Positions 1 to 12,569 of a stretch of DNA of 64,000 nucleotides are shown here, piece after piece (position 1 is the first letter of the stretch; the number at the start of each line of letters is the position of its first letter). Below the pieces are notes generated by a model. That model was not told the DNA's origin. It did not search any database and worked only from the letters and a program-made list of their open reading frames with translations. The stretch is from positions 39,509,696 through 39,573,695 of the forward strand of contig NC_066343.1 of NCBI RefSeq assembly GCF_022539315.1, given 5' to 3'. The position numbers and the translations under genes are program-made. The stretch comes from Serinus canaria. Its lineage: Eukaryota > Chordata > Aves > Passeriformes > Fringillidae.

Positions 1-1413
1 TCACCATCCTCAAAAAACTGTGCATTAGCCTTATGAGAGATATATTGTGAGGAAAGTTACTGCTATTTGATTTCTGTTTCAAAAAACCTTTTCCATTGTC
101 AGGCAAAAGGATCTTAGGAAATAAATAGTCTCAAGATGCCACCTTTTTCTTAATAGTGTCAGCAGTCATTCTGGAGTGAAAACTGGCTGTTAACTGCTGG
201 ATATTTTGTTTTTCTTGATTCTGTTTACTTTTATATTTTGTTCTTTCTGCTTTAGTCTGCTAATTTAATTTCAGGGCATTAATTTCAGGCAGATCAGCTA
301 GGAATGATCTTCTTTAATTTATCTTCCTTGACAAAATGGGACATTATTGGAAGATCAGTCTGAATTTATTCTGTATAACAATGTTTTGCATGTATTTCTT
401 TATTTCTTTATATTTTTAATATCACATTGAACACATTTCTTTTTGAGATAGAGTCAGTACAAACAATGACATGAACAGCATTGCCAGCTTAAATGAGAAT
501 AATTGCCTTTGTCCTAATAAAAATGAAGCCAACCAAACAAAATCTGACATTGGTTCTTGCTTGAGATATAGTGAGGTAATTATTTCAGAGGTTGGGAATA
601 GAATATTTGTTGTTGCTTTTTTCTGGCCAATGGAAAACAGAAAATAGCTAGGTGAATATCTTCTTTTCATGGGAGTATGTCCTAATTGTATTTTATAGGA
701 GTTGTATGAACATGTTTTGTTCATTCTTCAGAGTTTGGACACTGAAGGTAGCAAGCACAGGGTGAATTACTTTGTCTGTGTTCATACCTTGTTATAATTA
801 GTAGTAGCAGGTGTTAGTTTTAACAGTTACTTGTTTACCTCTGCTGTGAAATACAGATATCAGAGAATTTGCCTTCTAGCAGCCAAATACCCCTGCTGTG
901 CTTCCTCTGGGCAGTTGTCACCACTGCAGAGAAACAGCAGCTTTTTGTTGTAGCCACAAGTCCTTGCCTGCATCCTGAAAGCGCACTTACAAATCTAGGC
1001 AATTAAATCCATTTTTGGAAACTGGTGACTTATTGCTACATGCTCACCCAAGAGTGCTTGTTTTAAATGCTTGTGTTATGTTTGTGTTTGAAAATTACAT
1101 TTCCTTTCAGTCAGACAGCTTGTTGAGGAAAAAACTGAAAGGAAATGATGAGCTAATAGACATATTTGCTGGTGGTATTTAACTGCATACTTTATATGTT
1201 GTTAAATATCACCAGATGCTAAGTTAACAGGATTTAGACTTTACAGTCTTTTCCTGCAGAAAACTTGGCTATATTATCAAATTGCAGCTTGAACTGATCT
1301 CACAGCTCTTTGACAGTGATGCTGGCTCTCTTCCCAACATCCACTTCTGTGGATTCCCACCTTCTCCTTTGCACCAGCACTAATCACAACAGTGTGAACT
1401 AGGAGAAGGAGTT

Positions 1414-1626
1414 AAAAAATAAACCAACAACCAAAAAAAAATCTCACAAAAAAACCAACAAACAAGCAAAAAACCCCATAAAACAACTCCAAAACCAAAC
1501 AAAAAAACCAAATTAAAAGAATCAAAGAATAAGTATATAAACTAAATTCAGAACAATAAAACCAAACCAAACCTAATAACAACAGCAAACCAAATTAAAA
1601 CAAAAAAACCCACAACCAAACAAAAA
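1414..1626. repeat. A-rich low-complexity tract
   Basis: About 210 bases made almost only of A and C on the + strand, with runs such as AAACCAAAC and AACAAAC repeated irregularly. It could be a decayed poly(A) tail or an expanded simple repeat. No retroposon body was recognised directly upstream. Confidence 0.8.
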
Positions 1627-2221
1627 CACCTTAACTGTGCAGTCTCCTATTGCCTGACTCAGCTATTGACTGGCTCATCAAGAGGGTCAACCAAGGTCCT
1701 GTGTTAGGGTTAAAGGCATGAGCAGGAGGTGGGGAGAGAGGAGGCATCTAGCCCTGAGACTGACACAGCTGCCTTGGGAGACTGCTTTTAGTGTGCTAGA
1801 GACATGAAATAGCCTTGATATCTCTGGATATGTCTCAGCCCAGTGAAGCATACTTTCATTTTTGTTGTTCAAAAGGCAGAAGTCCATGTTATCAGATCAA
1901 TAATTCATGCATGAAATCTCAGAACAGAAGTATCAAGTAACCAAAAAGAAGCTTTCATCACTTTGTTAAAATGACCTTAATATCCTGTGGCTGGAGAAGT
2001 ATGGTATTGCCTTAAAAAAAAAAAAAAGTCTACTCCAAATGTGAAGCTGTGTGTTAGAAAATCCATCATGTGCTAGAAAATCCAGAGACAATGGACTGTC
2101 ATCTGCAAAGGCAGTAATCTGTATCCCCAAAATCAGACAGTAAAAGAAGGCAGCCACAGAATCTGTACAGCAGCACTACAAGAAACATGTGTTCAACTAC
2201 GCATGGAGCAAGAACTGAGCT

Positions 2222-2745
2222 ATGCCCAGGGCTGGTGGGGCTGCACCTCAAACCCTGTGTTCAGTTCTGGGTTCCTCATTGCAAGAATGCCATTGGGAGG
2301 CTGGAGAATGTCCAGAGGAGGGCACTGGTGTGAGTAAAGGATCTGGAGCACAAGTCCTGTGAGGAGGTTTGTGGGACCTGTGGTTGTTTAGTCTTGAGGA
2401 GGCTTGAGGTTACCTTATCAATCTCTACAACTCCCTGAAAGGAGTGTGCAGCCAGGTGGGGATTAGTCTTGTCTCCCAGGTAATAAATAACAGACAAGAG
2501 AAAGTGGCCTCACATTACACCTGAGAATGTTTAATCTGGATATAAGAAAAATTTCCTTGCCAAAAGGATGGTCAGTCACAGGAACAAACTGTCCAGGGAC
2601 ATGGTTGAATCAACAACCTCCCTGGAAGGGTTCAAAAGATGTGTGGGTGTGGTGCCTGGGGACACCACTATGGCTTAGTGGTGGACACAGCAGTGCTGGG
2701 TTAACAGACTTGATGATCTTTCCAACCTGATGATTCAATGTGCAG
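2222..2745 (+). mobile_element. CR1 LINE 3'-end fragment, sense
   Basis: The block reads as the 3' end of a CR1 retroposon in + orientation. It has the typical order of CR1 C-terminal and 3'UTR wording: GCTGGTGGGGCTGCACCTCA, then CCAGAGGAGGGCACTGG, then TAATCTGGATATAAGAAAAA, then the tail GACTTGATGATCTTTCCAACC at 2708-2728 with a degenerate ATGATTCAATG end. It is 5' truncated, as most CR1 copies are, and frameshifted, so it encodes nothing intact. It lies in the FRMD3 intron in the same orientation as the gene. Confidence 0.88.
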
Positions 2746-3069
2746 GAATGAGCACACACTGCTGCCATCAGTCCTATTGTCTGTCTCTGTGTGGGTGCTT
2801 GGCTGTGTCAGACTTGGTTGTAGAGGGGAGTCATGTGGAGCTTTTATAGGTACAACTATTTAAATTTTTTTTAGATAGTCTCTTGCTGAGAGTTAATATA
2901 GACCAAGAGTTTCTGAGTCAGTTGTGAGATTTTAAGATTTCTCCCTTATATGTAGATAAAATAATGGGGAAAAACTTGAAATTAACAGAGTCATTTCTCT
3001 TTTGCATAAGCATGGTCACTTGAAACATGAATGATAGATTTTACTTCTCAACATCAATATGTAGGAACA

Positions 3070-3208
3070 CACTGGCCTTTTAACCCGTTGCACTAAGATT
3101 TGACACCTTGGATTTTTTTATGCTTCTGTTCAGCTGTTATGCTATCAGATGCTAGCTGAGATGGATGCTGTGGAAGTTTGCAATGTTATGAGGCATTTGG
3201 AAATGTTT
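3070..3208 (+). repeat. Diverged direct repeat, copy A
   Basis: This block shares an ordered series of matches with 4388-4535: TTTTTATGC, then GTTCAGCTGTTATG, then AACTGAG/AGCTGAGA, then GGTGCTGTG-like, then AAAGTTTG/GAAGTTTG, and finally TATGAGGCATTTGGAAATGTTT. The last match is 22 bases and exact. Small indels separate the matching segments. The repeat family was not recognised. Confidence 0.75.
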
Positions 3209-4387
3209 CAAATGTTGGAAATCTTTCCCAACCTTTTATGGCTGACACTTGAGGCCTTCCTGTATTGAACATATTGGTGATTAGATTTTTGTAAGAATTC
3301 ATGCTTTCCAGTTTTTGTAGCCGTGTCCACAATGAAGAGTCAACCCCTTTTAATTAGAATGTAATGATCCTGTTTGGCTGTTACAATGGCCAAATAAAAA
3401 TGAGAAAAGAAGACAGAATCTTACTTTTGAAGGGGTGAAAAAATGGAGATTAGAAGCAAAGAGGTACTTGATCTTTCCCTCACACCCACGAAACACTGTT
3501 TGCAAAGAAGGAAAGGAAAAGAGAAATCTTTGCTCTGGCAGACAAAGAAAGCAGAACCTCTGCTGGGTATTTGTACTATAAAGGCTGTGTAAGAAAAGGA
3601 GCCATCATAAAGATGCTTTCCAAAATCTGCATTGAAGCAGATGTCTTTTATGAGAGAAACATCTGGGTGTAAAATAGACATTTGCAGAACTTCCTCCCCT
3701 ACTCCTCTCTTTCCCACATATTTGCATGTACATCACTGATTTTTTGGTACAAAGAGAACAAGAGCGTCAGATAATGAGAATTCAGATAGCGCAGTGTCAT
3801 AAAAATTACAGATGAGTACTCTGGAAAGTGAGAGGCTACATCCCCACCAGTATACTCCTTCCAGCTTGTCTCTTCTCTGGGGCTTTGGTGTACTAGGAAA
3901 GAGTTTTTTGCCCACTAGGATAATGTGATTTTATGTGTATGGTTGCCTTCCAGCTCCCAGCTGGAGCAAGTTATCAGCAGCCAGCATAGGTACATCATGC
4001 TTTTTTGGGAACCTGTATGTGTCTGCTGGGCAGGAACAGGGAAGTGCCCAGCCTTCTGAAACAACACTTCTTTCTGTCCAAGAAGAATTTGTCCAACAAC
4101 TGTCCTCAAGCGGGAACTGGAACCCTTATGTAAAGAAATATTTTTTTTCCCCCCAGACTTAGAAAGTTTCTGTTCTTGTTTTCACATGGGCAGGTCAGGT
4201 TTTTATTCTAGGCTAGAAATTAATGTGTTTTGGTCTCACCATTTTGCTTTGTGAGAAAGATTTTTAAGCACAGCATTTGATTTTCCCATTGTATTTACAT
4301 GTTTTACAAATAATTTCCAGGCAGTGATGGGAAACTGACATTAGTGGCATATTAAAGCATTTTAGAAAAATAATGGGACTGTGAATG

Positions 4388-4535
4388 CTGGCCTCTTTTT
4401 TAACTGCATTATGTGTTGGTGCCTCAGATATTTTTATGCCTCCGTGTGTGGTTCAGCTGTTATGGTAGCAACTGCTAACTGAGACGGGTGCTGTGAAAGT
4501 TTGTATTGTACATTATGAGGCATTTGGAAATGTTT
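4388..4535 (+). repeat. Diverged direct repeat, copy B
   Basis: Second copy of the block at 3070-3208, in the same orientation about 1.32 kb downstream. It differs by small insertions (for example around 4440-4450 and 4505-4512) and scattered substitutions. It may be an old local duplication or two members of an unrecognised interspersed family. Confidence 0.75.
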
Positions 4536-7500
4536 AAAAATAACCTCTGGTTCTGTTCCCTGCTGGGATATTTTTGTTGGCCATGTTAGAAGCTTGTCAT
4601 TTGATTCATTGAGAGCGACCTGTGTGTTAGTCTCTTAAAACTCAGTGGGAACTTCATAAAAGGTGAAAGCTGGTATGGCTAGAGCTTTTACAAGACTTTG
4701 AGAAGAGGAATTTATAGTCAACATGGTGAAATGCCTTGTAAAAATCCAAACCAAGAGAAGCATTCATTTGCGGATGGTTAACCACTGCAACAAGGAAGTG
4801 TGCATTCGTTTACTCCGGCATGGCTCCAAGATCACAGCCAGAAGGGCTGGTAAATTTACGTTTATTTTACTCAAACCCCTTTTTTAAACCCTCTCACCCC
4901 AGTTTATGTTAATAGTCATGTCTTGGAAAGGAACTGTACTGTAAATGACATGTACAGCAGAGAATAAGGATTAATTACTGACAAGAACGAAGCTGCAAAT
5001 GGAGAATGAATGAGAGAAAACATAAATTTATTGAGAATTGTAGCTTTATTTGTTAATTAGTAACAAATGAAGGACTGGAATTCTGCCTTTGGGGTTTTTT
5101 TGTGACTGAGGTGGGGGGAAACACTTTGAAACTGTAGTAATTTATGACAAAACTTGTTGAACTAGTTTTTAAACTACAACAAAGTAGATTTTGAATGTGA
5201 GCTGAACGCAGTAGTTGAGTTTTCTAGCTTGTAACTTTATTTGTTTTTTTTTGCTAGAGACTGAATAATTTCTTATACTGAATAATAGTACTAAAGCTGG
5301 TGGAGGAAGGTGGAGCTTGGGCAGAGTCTGATTTATCTCCCTTTTTCACTGCACACAGGAGGAGTGCAACCCAAGGAACAAAAAGCATTCAGTATTGCTT
5401 TGAACAGCAAAGGGGTGGTTTTTTTTAGGAAATGCCTTTGCCAAAGATCCCCATCACTAAATATGTCCATTTCCTTAATGTCATAACACATTTTTAAATT
5501 TGTTTTTCCATGCTTTCTGTAGTACTGATTATTTTTGATGTTTGGGCACCTATAGGTTGAATTGTTTCAGTTTTTACTAACCTATAGTAAATCTTTGCAT
5601 TGAATCTTCATTTCAGAAATTAGATTTTAATCAAAGAATTAACTGAAAATGTTCTGGCAAAGATTAGAATACTGTTACTCTTTTGATATCTGAAATTTAG
5701 AAAGCAGTGATACATGAGAAACTGTTCCTTGCAGTGATTTGTCTTTGAGTAGCAGCAGCTCCTGGTTGTCTTTGTTTCTTGATTTCACTACTCAGTGAAA
5801 ACAGTAGAATCTATGAAAATACACCTAACTACCTTGATTTAAACATAGTAGCGAAATTGAAAAAGCATTGTTATTGACATGTATTTTGTATTCTTACATG
5901 TCAGAGGTTAAATACTGGCTACAAATACATGCAGGACATCTTGTTGGTTTAATATAATGACAGCAATCATAAGAGGTTTGTATGTTGGGACTACATTAGC
6001 TCTTAAACACCTTGATTTTGTAGTGTTGTTCATACCTTGTTACTCTTTTTGAAGTAAACATGAAAAAAAGTATACATATATGTCTATATCAGCATATAAC
6101 ACACATACACCAGCACCAAAGCACAGGAGGTAGCTTGTGCAAGACTCCTAACCTGGGACATAACTCCTTGGGAGAGCCCCATTGTGACACTTTCAGAACA
6201 AGTGTTGCTCAGATCAAGGCTGACTTGTGCTGGGAGGGTCACCCCAGCTGAGTGGGAATGCTGAAATGTACCTGCTGAAATGCCCTGTTGCTTGGGTGCT
6301 AAGCTTTCACATCAGTACTTGGCACTTTTCAGCCTCACTGTCCTTGGGGTGGTGCTGGATGCCCAGTCACTGCAGCCCCATCACAAGGTCCTCTTTCTCT
6401 GAGCTGCTGACAGAGATATCTTGCCTTCTCATTCCTGCCCTCACGATACACAGCTCTCTCCCTGATGCTTCCTTCAGCCTATTGCTGCTTAATCCTGTTT
6501 CTGGCAGGGGATCAACAACTCTGGATTGAACTCCTTCCAGGCCAAAGGGAGATGGAAAACAGGCATCGCAGAATGCCCACCATGCAGTATGCCCTGCCCT
6601 GCTCCTGCCTCTATGCTTTGGGTGCCCTTTGTGGGGTGTGGAAAGCAGAGCAGTGCCCTTCAGCGGCTATACTAGCTGTGACATTGGACACTGTGACACA
6701 ACACAGCTGGGAGGCGAGCTGTGATGCCACAAAACATCCAACTCATATGAGCTGGCAACTGGGACAGGGCTTTGTTCCCTTCTAGAAGATCCCATTAGAC
6801 TAAAGCAAACAGTAATGGCCAGCAGGAAAGTCAGGTCACTGCCTAAAAAGGAGTTACTATAAACTGTCATTGATTAACTCTCCTTGCAAAGCTATAACAG
6901 GTGTCTTTTTTAGGCACGAGATGTGGGTATGGTACAAATCTGTGACCTTCTGTTTCTGAGGGCAGGAGGTCTGGCTGTGATGCAAATCCTGCTTGATATA
7001 GATCCTGTGTAGGGAAATATTTAAATTCAATGCAATTCTGGAGTCGGTCTCATTTTTCTACATTTTCTTTGTGACATTCATGCACTTTGCTCATGTGAGA
7101 AAATCACCTTCTCCTTCCCACTGAAAGGTCATTCTATTCATAGTACAGATGAATTTGTCTACATGGAAAATAAGCAAAGGATACATGATATTTCTAGAGG
7201 AAAAAGTAAAAACGACAGGAAGGATTTCTCCTAATTGAAGCCTGGCTGGCCTTTTTGTTTACATGTGTGTATGAAATGTTCCGCTTTATTCTCTCTGGAC
7301 TATATCTAATTTTCCATTTGTGTCTTTAAAATGAATGTATATTCACACTTGTTCCTTTCTCCAGTATTAAGGGCTGTTACAGGTGTATAATTGTGTTTCT
7401 GGTAAGAAAAACCCTGTGTAGGATATCCAGCCAACAGGCAATGTGTGAACTGAATTTTTTAATAAGCAGAGGATACATGCTTCGGAGGTGCTGTACTTCC

Positions 7501-10110
7501 AGCAACTGCAGCTTCTTAAGAATGGTGGAGCTAGAGCTGCCCTTCATTTTGTTAATCCTCAGCTGCTGGTTTTGGCCCCTGTAGAAATACTAGCAGCTGA
7601 CAACTTTTATGTCAGACCTGTCAGACCTCTTGCATGTTCATGTTCACAGCAATGACCAAAATAATGTCATGTCTTATTCAGCTGTTCCTGGCTTGGAGCA
7701 ATCGCAGTATTTGGTGGAAGAGGAATACTGAGTTTCATCTGGGATAATGACATCTCTGGCTCTGTGAAATTTGCCAAGTTGGCAGAAAAGTGCAGCAAAC
7801 TTTTGCTGTGGAAATATGAGAAATAAACCTGAGTTTATTTACCTGATATTCCAGTAATCTCTATTAAAAGTTTCTGATTTATGGAATGTAAACTGCCATT
7901 AAGAATTCAAAGTAAAGACAGGAAAGAAAAGGTTCTCAAATGTAAGTTAATTCTCAATTCATAACCCTTTAAATCTGAACATCACATAAATTTTAACTAT
8001 TGTTAAAGAGATAGTAGACTTTTCAAAATCTTGCCAACAAATTATATAAAATGATAGTCTTATAAGGGTAGTACCAAAATAATTGTTATGTATGAATAGG
8101 AGCAAAGGATTTGCAGTAGAGTTGTAGAATAATTAAAGAGCAGTAGGAGTTGGGCTTGCTTTAACTTTTATATTCTAATTTTCCATTGGAACATTCTGAG
8201 TATTTTTTTTCTTTTAACTTGTTTTCATTACTTCAGATAACTGGCTGTCTTGAGGGCTATCTGAAAAATAAAAATATCCAAAAACCTTTCTTCTCTCCTA
8301 AATTTGTGTTACTGAATATTCATTGTACTGTGGAATTTTGGTACTTTAATGGGATATTCTTAGGCCTGCATAGGCTTTGTAAATTATATTTGCCATAATG
8401 ACTTTACTGTTATGTCTTTTGAAACCATCAAAATAAGAATGGCCCAACGTACTTATCTATATATTGCAACATGACTGGAGCTTTGCTGGAATCAGTCATG
8501 TGGACTCTGGTTAACAGCCTGTTCTTTCCTCATTCCTTGACTTAAAAAATGTTGTGGTACTACAGAGAATATGAAGGAGCAAAAAAACCAACTTTATATC
8601 CTTAATTTTTTAAAATATCAAATAAGCTTGCAGCAGCAGCATTTAATGCCCATTCTAAATTTTCAGATATTGATTTACACTAGTATTTGACTGATATAAA
8701 GTGCAATTGCATTGATTTAATGTGTTTAAATACAAGTAACGGAGTAATTAATAAAAGTAAAGGAAAATTCTTCCTAGCAGTTGAAATTAAATAGTGTAAT
8801 GTAAACTTGATGTGTGCTTTAGAGATGCAACACATTACCATTTTAATACAAACCCTTCAGGAAACAAAAACACTGACATGAAAAAGTTTCTCCGTTGCCT
8901 TCTATTAACAGGCTAACCTCACAGTCAGAAGCTTGCCAGTTATTTGAGAAAAATACAATTTTTTGTTGTAATGAAAGTTAGTATGTGTTGTTTATGTTCA
9001 CTGTGCATTTTATGCAAGCTGGATTTTACTCTGGGGAGGAAGAGGAGGCTCAGGAATCATAAATGGGGGTGACCTTTCTTTGTGGTAGCTGCAGCTGTCT
9101 TCTGTGATGAGAAACATGATGAAGATATATTACTGACCTTGCACCTAAGCTGGCATAGAGAGGCATATGGCCAGAATTCTCAAATTTGGGAGAGTAAAAT
9201 TGTGTGCTTTCAACCACTTTGAAGTGTCTAAGTAAGTGGGTCAACTTAAATTTTACTAATATTAAGAATATTTGAAAAGCATATTTAAGAATCAAATGGT
9301 AGTACTTGTGTATGTAAACATATGTGTAGATTCTTACTGCCGCGTTCCAGAGTTAAACAATTTTTGCTCTTGTAATTTAATGTATCATTTGTGTACTATC
9401 AAGTAACTTGAGTATGGTTTGATGATCCAGCATTACCTTCTGTTACTTAGGTGAAAGATGCTTAGGAGAAAGATCCCCCAAATCTGTTCCCACTTGGTGT
9501 TCATACTCTGTTCTGTCTCATTTCAGTTGGTTTGTATCCTCCTCTTGACGACTGTGGCAAATGTATTTCTTAAATAAAGGCTGCTGTAGACAATTACATT
9601 ATATTAGCACGAAACAAGTTTCATGCTGAAATATGATTAATTTCTAAATTGGCTGTCATAAGAGTGGACAGAGTAGTTGCTGCAAGGAAATATTAGGTAG
9701 GAAGTCAGATTAAACTTATGAAAATTAGCAAATTTAATTATTTAACTAATAATTATTGAGGACAAAGTTTCGTTTCAGCATGCACTTTTGCTGCTGAAAG
9801 GAACTCTCCTGTTCTCTTTCTCTGTTCCTGGTCATGTGCTCTTTCCATAAGAATGCATGACTAGCCCAGGAAAAAAACCCCATCAGATGCTAACCCCAGC
9901 TGCTTTACTCAGTGATTGTGGTTTTGGTCATGGCCAGTGAGGCCTAGAGAGGAAGGAAAAGATATTAAATTACAGGGGAAGAGATCTGTCTGGGCAATTT
10001 TAAATACTTAAAAAGGAAAATTTCCATGAGGAGGTGTCTTAACATCATTTTGCAAGGCAGGTCTGTGCTCTTTCCTCTCCACTCCTACGATTGACAAGTA
10101 ACAGCCATTA

Positions 10111-10162
10111 CTGAAGAATTGATCTAGTGATCAAATACTTGGTCACTAGATCAATACTTCAG
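10111..10162. repeat. Inverted repeat, 20 bp arms, 12 nt loop
   Basis: The left arm 10111-10130 (CTGAAGAATTGATCTAGTGA) and right arm 10143-10162 are reverse complements at 19 of 20 positions, with a 12 nt spacer. It lies 11 bases upstream of a much longer palindrome, so the two may share an origin. No transposon terminal features or recognisable family are visible. Confidence 0.93.
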
Positions 10163-10173
10163 TGATGATCTTC

Positions 10174-10252
10174 TTCCAGTCTATCTCTAACAGCAAGAAG
10201 TCTGCAAAGAAGTCTTCTTTGCAGACTTCTTGCTGTTAGAGATAGACTGGAA
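10174..10252. repeat. Perfect 79 bp palindrome, 39 bp arms
   Basis: Positions 10174-10212 and 10214-10252 are exact reverse complements over 39 bases, with a single T at 10213 as the spacer. I checked the pairing base by base. The motif TTCCAGTCTATCTCTAACAG starts the left arm and its complement closes the right arm. Transcribed FRMD3 pre-mRNA would fold here into a long perfect hairpin about 740 bases before the last exon. Possible origins are a replication template switch, a small inverted-repeat element, or an assembly artefact. Confidence 0.97.
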
Positions 10253-10961
10253 AAAGGAGAGTAAGTCAGATTGGAAAAAGGAGAGTGAGTCTTGAGAGAG
10301 CAGAGAATAATGTCATTAAAAAGTCTCCTCTGTAAAGGGGAGAGAGAAATTTAGAGGAGAGAGAAAAGAGCTAAAGAACTAGATGAGCAAAAAATAAAAA
10401 AGTGACATGAGAAGGAGCTTTTTTAAGAGGTGAGACTGTTAGAATGCTGTTTCAATGACATCCGATTCTCATATCACGTGTTAACCTTTCTCTCCTTTTG
10501 TCCTTTTTACTGTTAACATGAATTTATCATGATAGTCTGTTGTCTCTTTTTAATGTCATGTTTTAATCTCAGTCTTAGCTATTATCTTACCACATTCTTT
10601 CATCTTAAAGCAATGAGTATTGGTAGTTTTTGTTGTTATTACTATTATTATAATATACCAAAGAGCACCAATTCACACTTGTAGTAGGTATTAATTTATA
10701 CCAGAAATTAGGTTGCCAGTAGGAAATAAGGCGCTCTCTTTTCTGCTTTGCACTACTGGTAGCTACATCAGACCCTCTTAAGCAGCATCTCGTGTACTGC
10801 AGTGCTGTAAAGATACTGCCCTCTTCAAAAAGCTTTTCCAGTTTTTAATAATTGTGTACAGTCTGGTGTTAATATGCAAAATTATTGCAGACTCTTCTTT
10901 CCATACATCTATTATATACTATTGAAGGCTGACTTTTGCCACCAGGCTGCAAGAAATTTAG

Positions 10962-11585
<624 letters not shown>

Positions 11586-12516
11586 ATTTTACATGAAAAT
11601 AATACAACTAAGGGCTATATTCAAAATTTCAGTTAGTGACAGCTTTCCATAGTGCCCCTGGGCCCATCTGTTGGCAGCTGCCTTCATATCCTCATCTATA
11701 GTTTTCGTTACAGACTCTTCAGGTTCTTAAGTTCCCTTTACATACTTAAATTGCCATTTTAGTTACTAGTTTATGCAGTCACCTCTCAATAACCAAAAAG
11801 AAGCTTTATTTTAATTACATTTCAGACTTACATCTCATTTATTACATTATATAAGACAGGGTCATAATAAGTTTCGTTGTCCTTAACCTTTCAATCCATG
11901 ACACTAAAACTGATGATATTGAAAGAAAACCCTTTTGAATATACTCCTTAGTGCAACAATCTCTTCTAACCAATGCCTATACAAGCAATGTTTATGCTGG
12001 GTTTTTGGTTTTTGTTTGTTTTTCCTGTTTGTTTGTTTTTTATATTTTTATGTGTTTAAGATATTTTGGTAAATTTTTAGTAAGACAACTTATGATGTTA
12101 TTTAAATGTACACATTGGTAAGAATAATGTAGAGGGGCATGCAGGGTGTTTTTAGTGTTTTACCAATTATTTGTTATTAAACTATGGCTGGAGAATGAAT
12201 TTATTGTAGATCTATAGAAAGAGACTGTGTTTGGGAAACACACAGAAAGTTCACTCAAGTTCTGTAGGGGCTGCCTGGGTGAGGTGAAACATCAGCAAGT
12301 AAGCAAAAGAATTTCTGAAAGGCACAATTCTAAAGCTTGGGGAAGTGAGCAGAACTGAAATGATCCTTCCTCTTATCTGTCAGGCTGTCTTCCACTTTAT
12401 CAGTTCTGTAGAAAGTCTTTACAAGATAGTCCAAGTATGTTTAGAGAAAGATTAATTACGTCTTCAGTCTAAATGTAGATTATTGTACATAACGGAAGAT
12501 AATAATCGTAAGTAGC

Positions 12517-12569
12517 AAAAAAAAAAAAAAAAAAAAAAGAAAGAAAAAAGAAAAAAAAAAAAAAAAAAA
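12517..12569. repeat. FRMD3: A-rich purine tract in FRMD3 3'UTR
   Basis: About 50 bases of A interrupted only by G, made of two poly(A) runs joined by AAGAAAGAAAAAAG-type units. It lies in the sense orientation of the 3'UTR and will be length-variable. It can also act as an internal oligo-dT priming site and mimic a transcript end. Confidence 0.9.
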
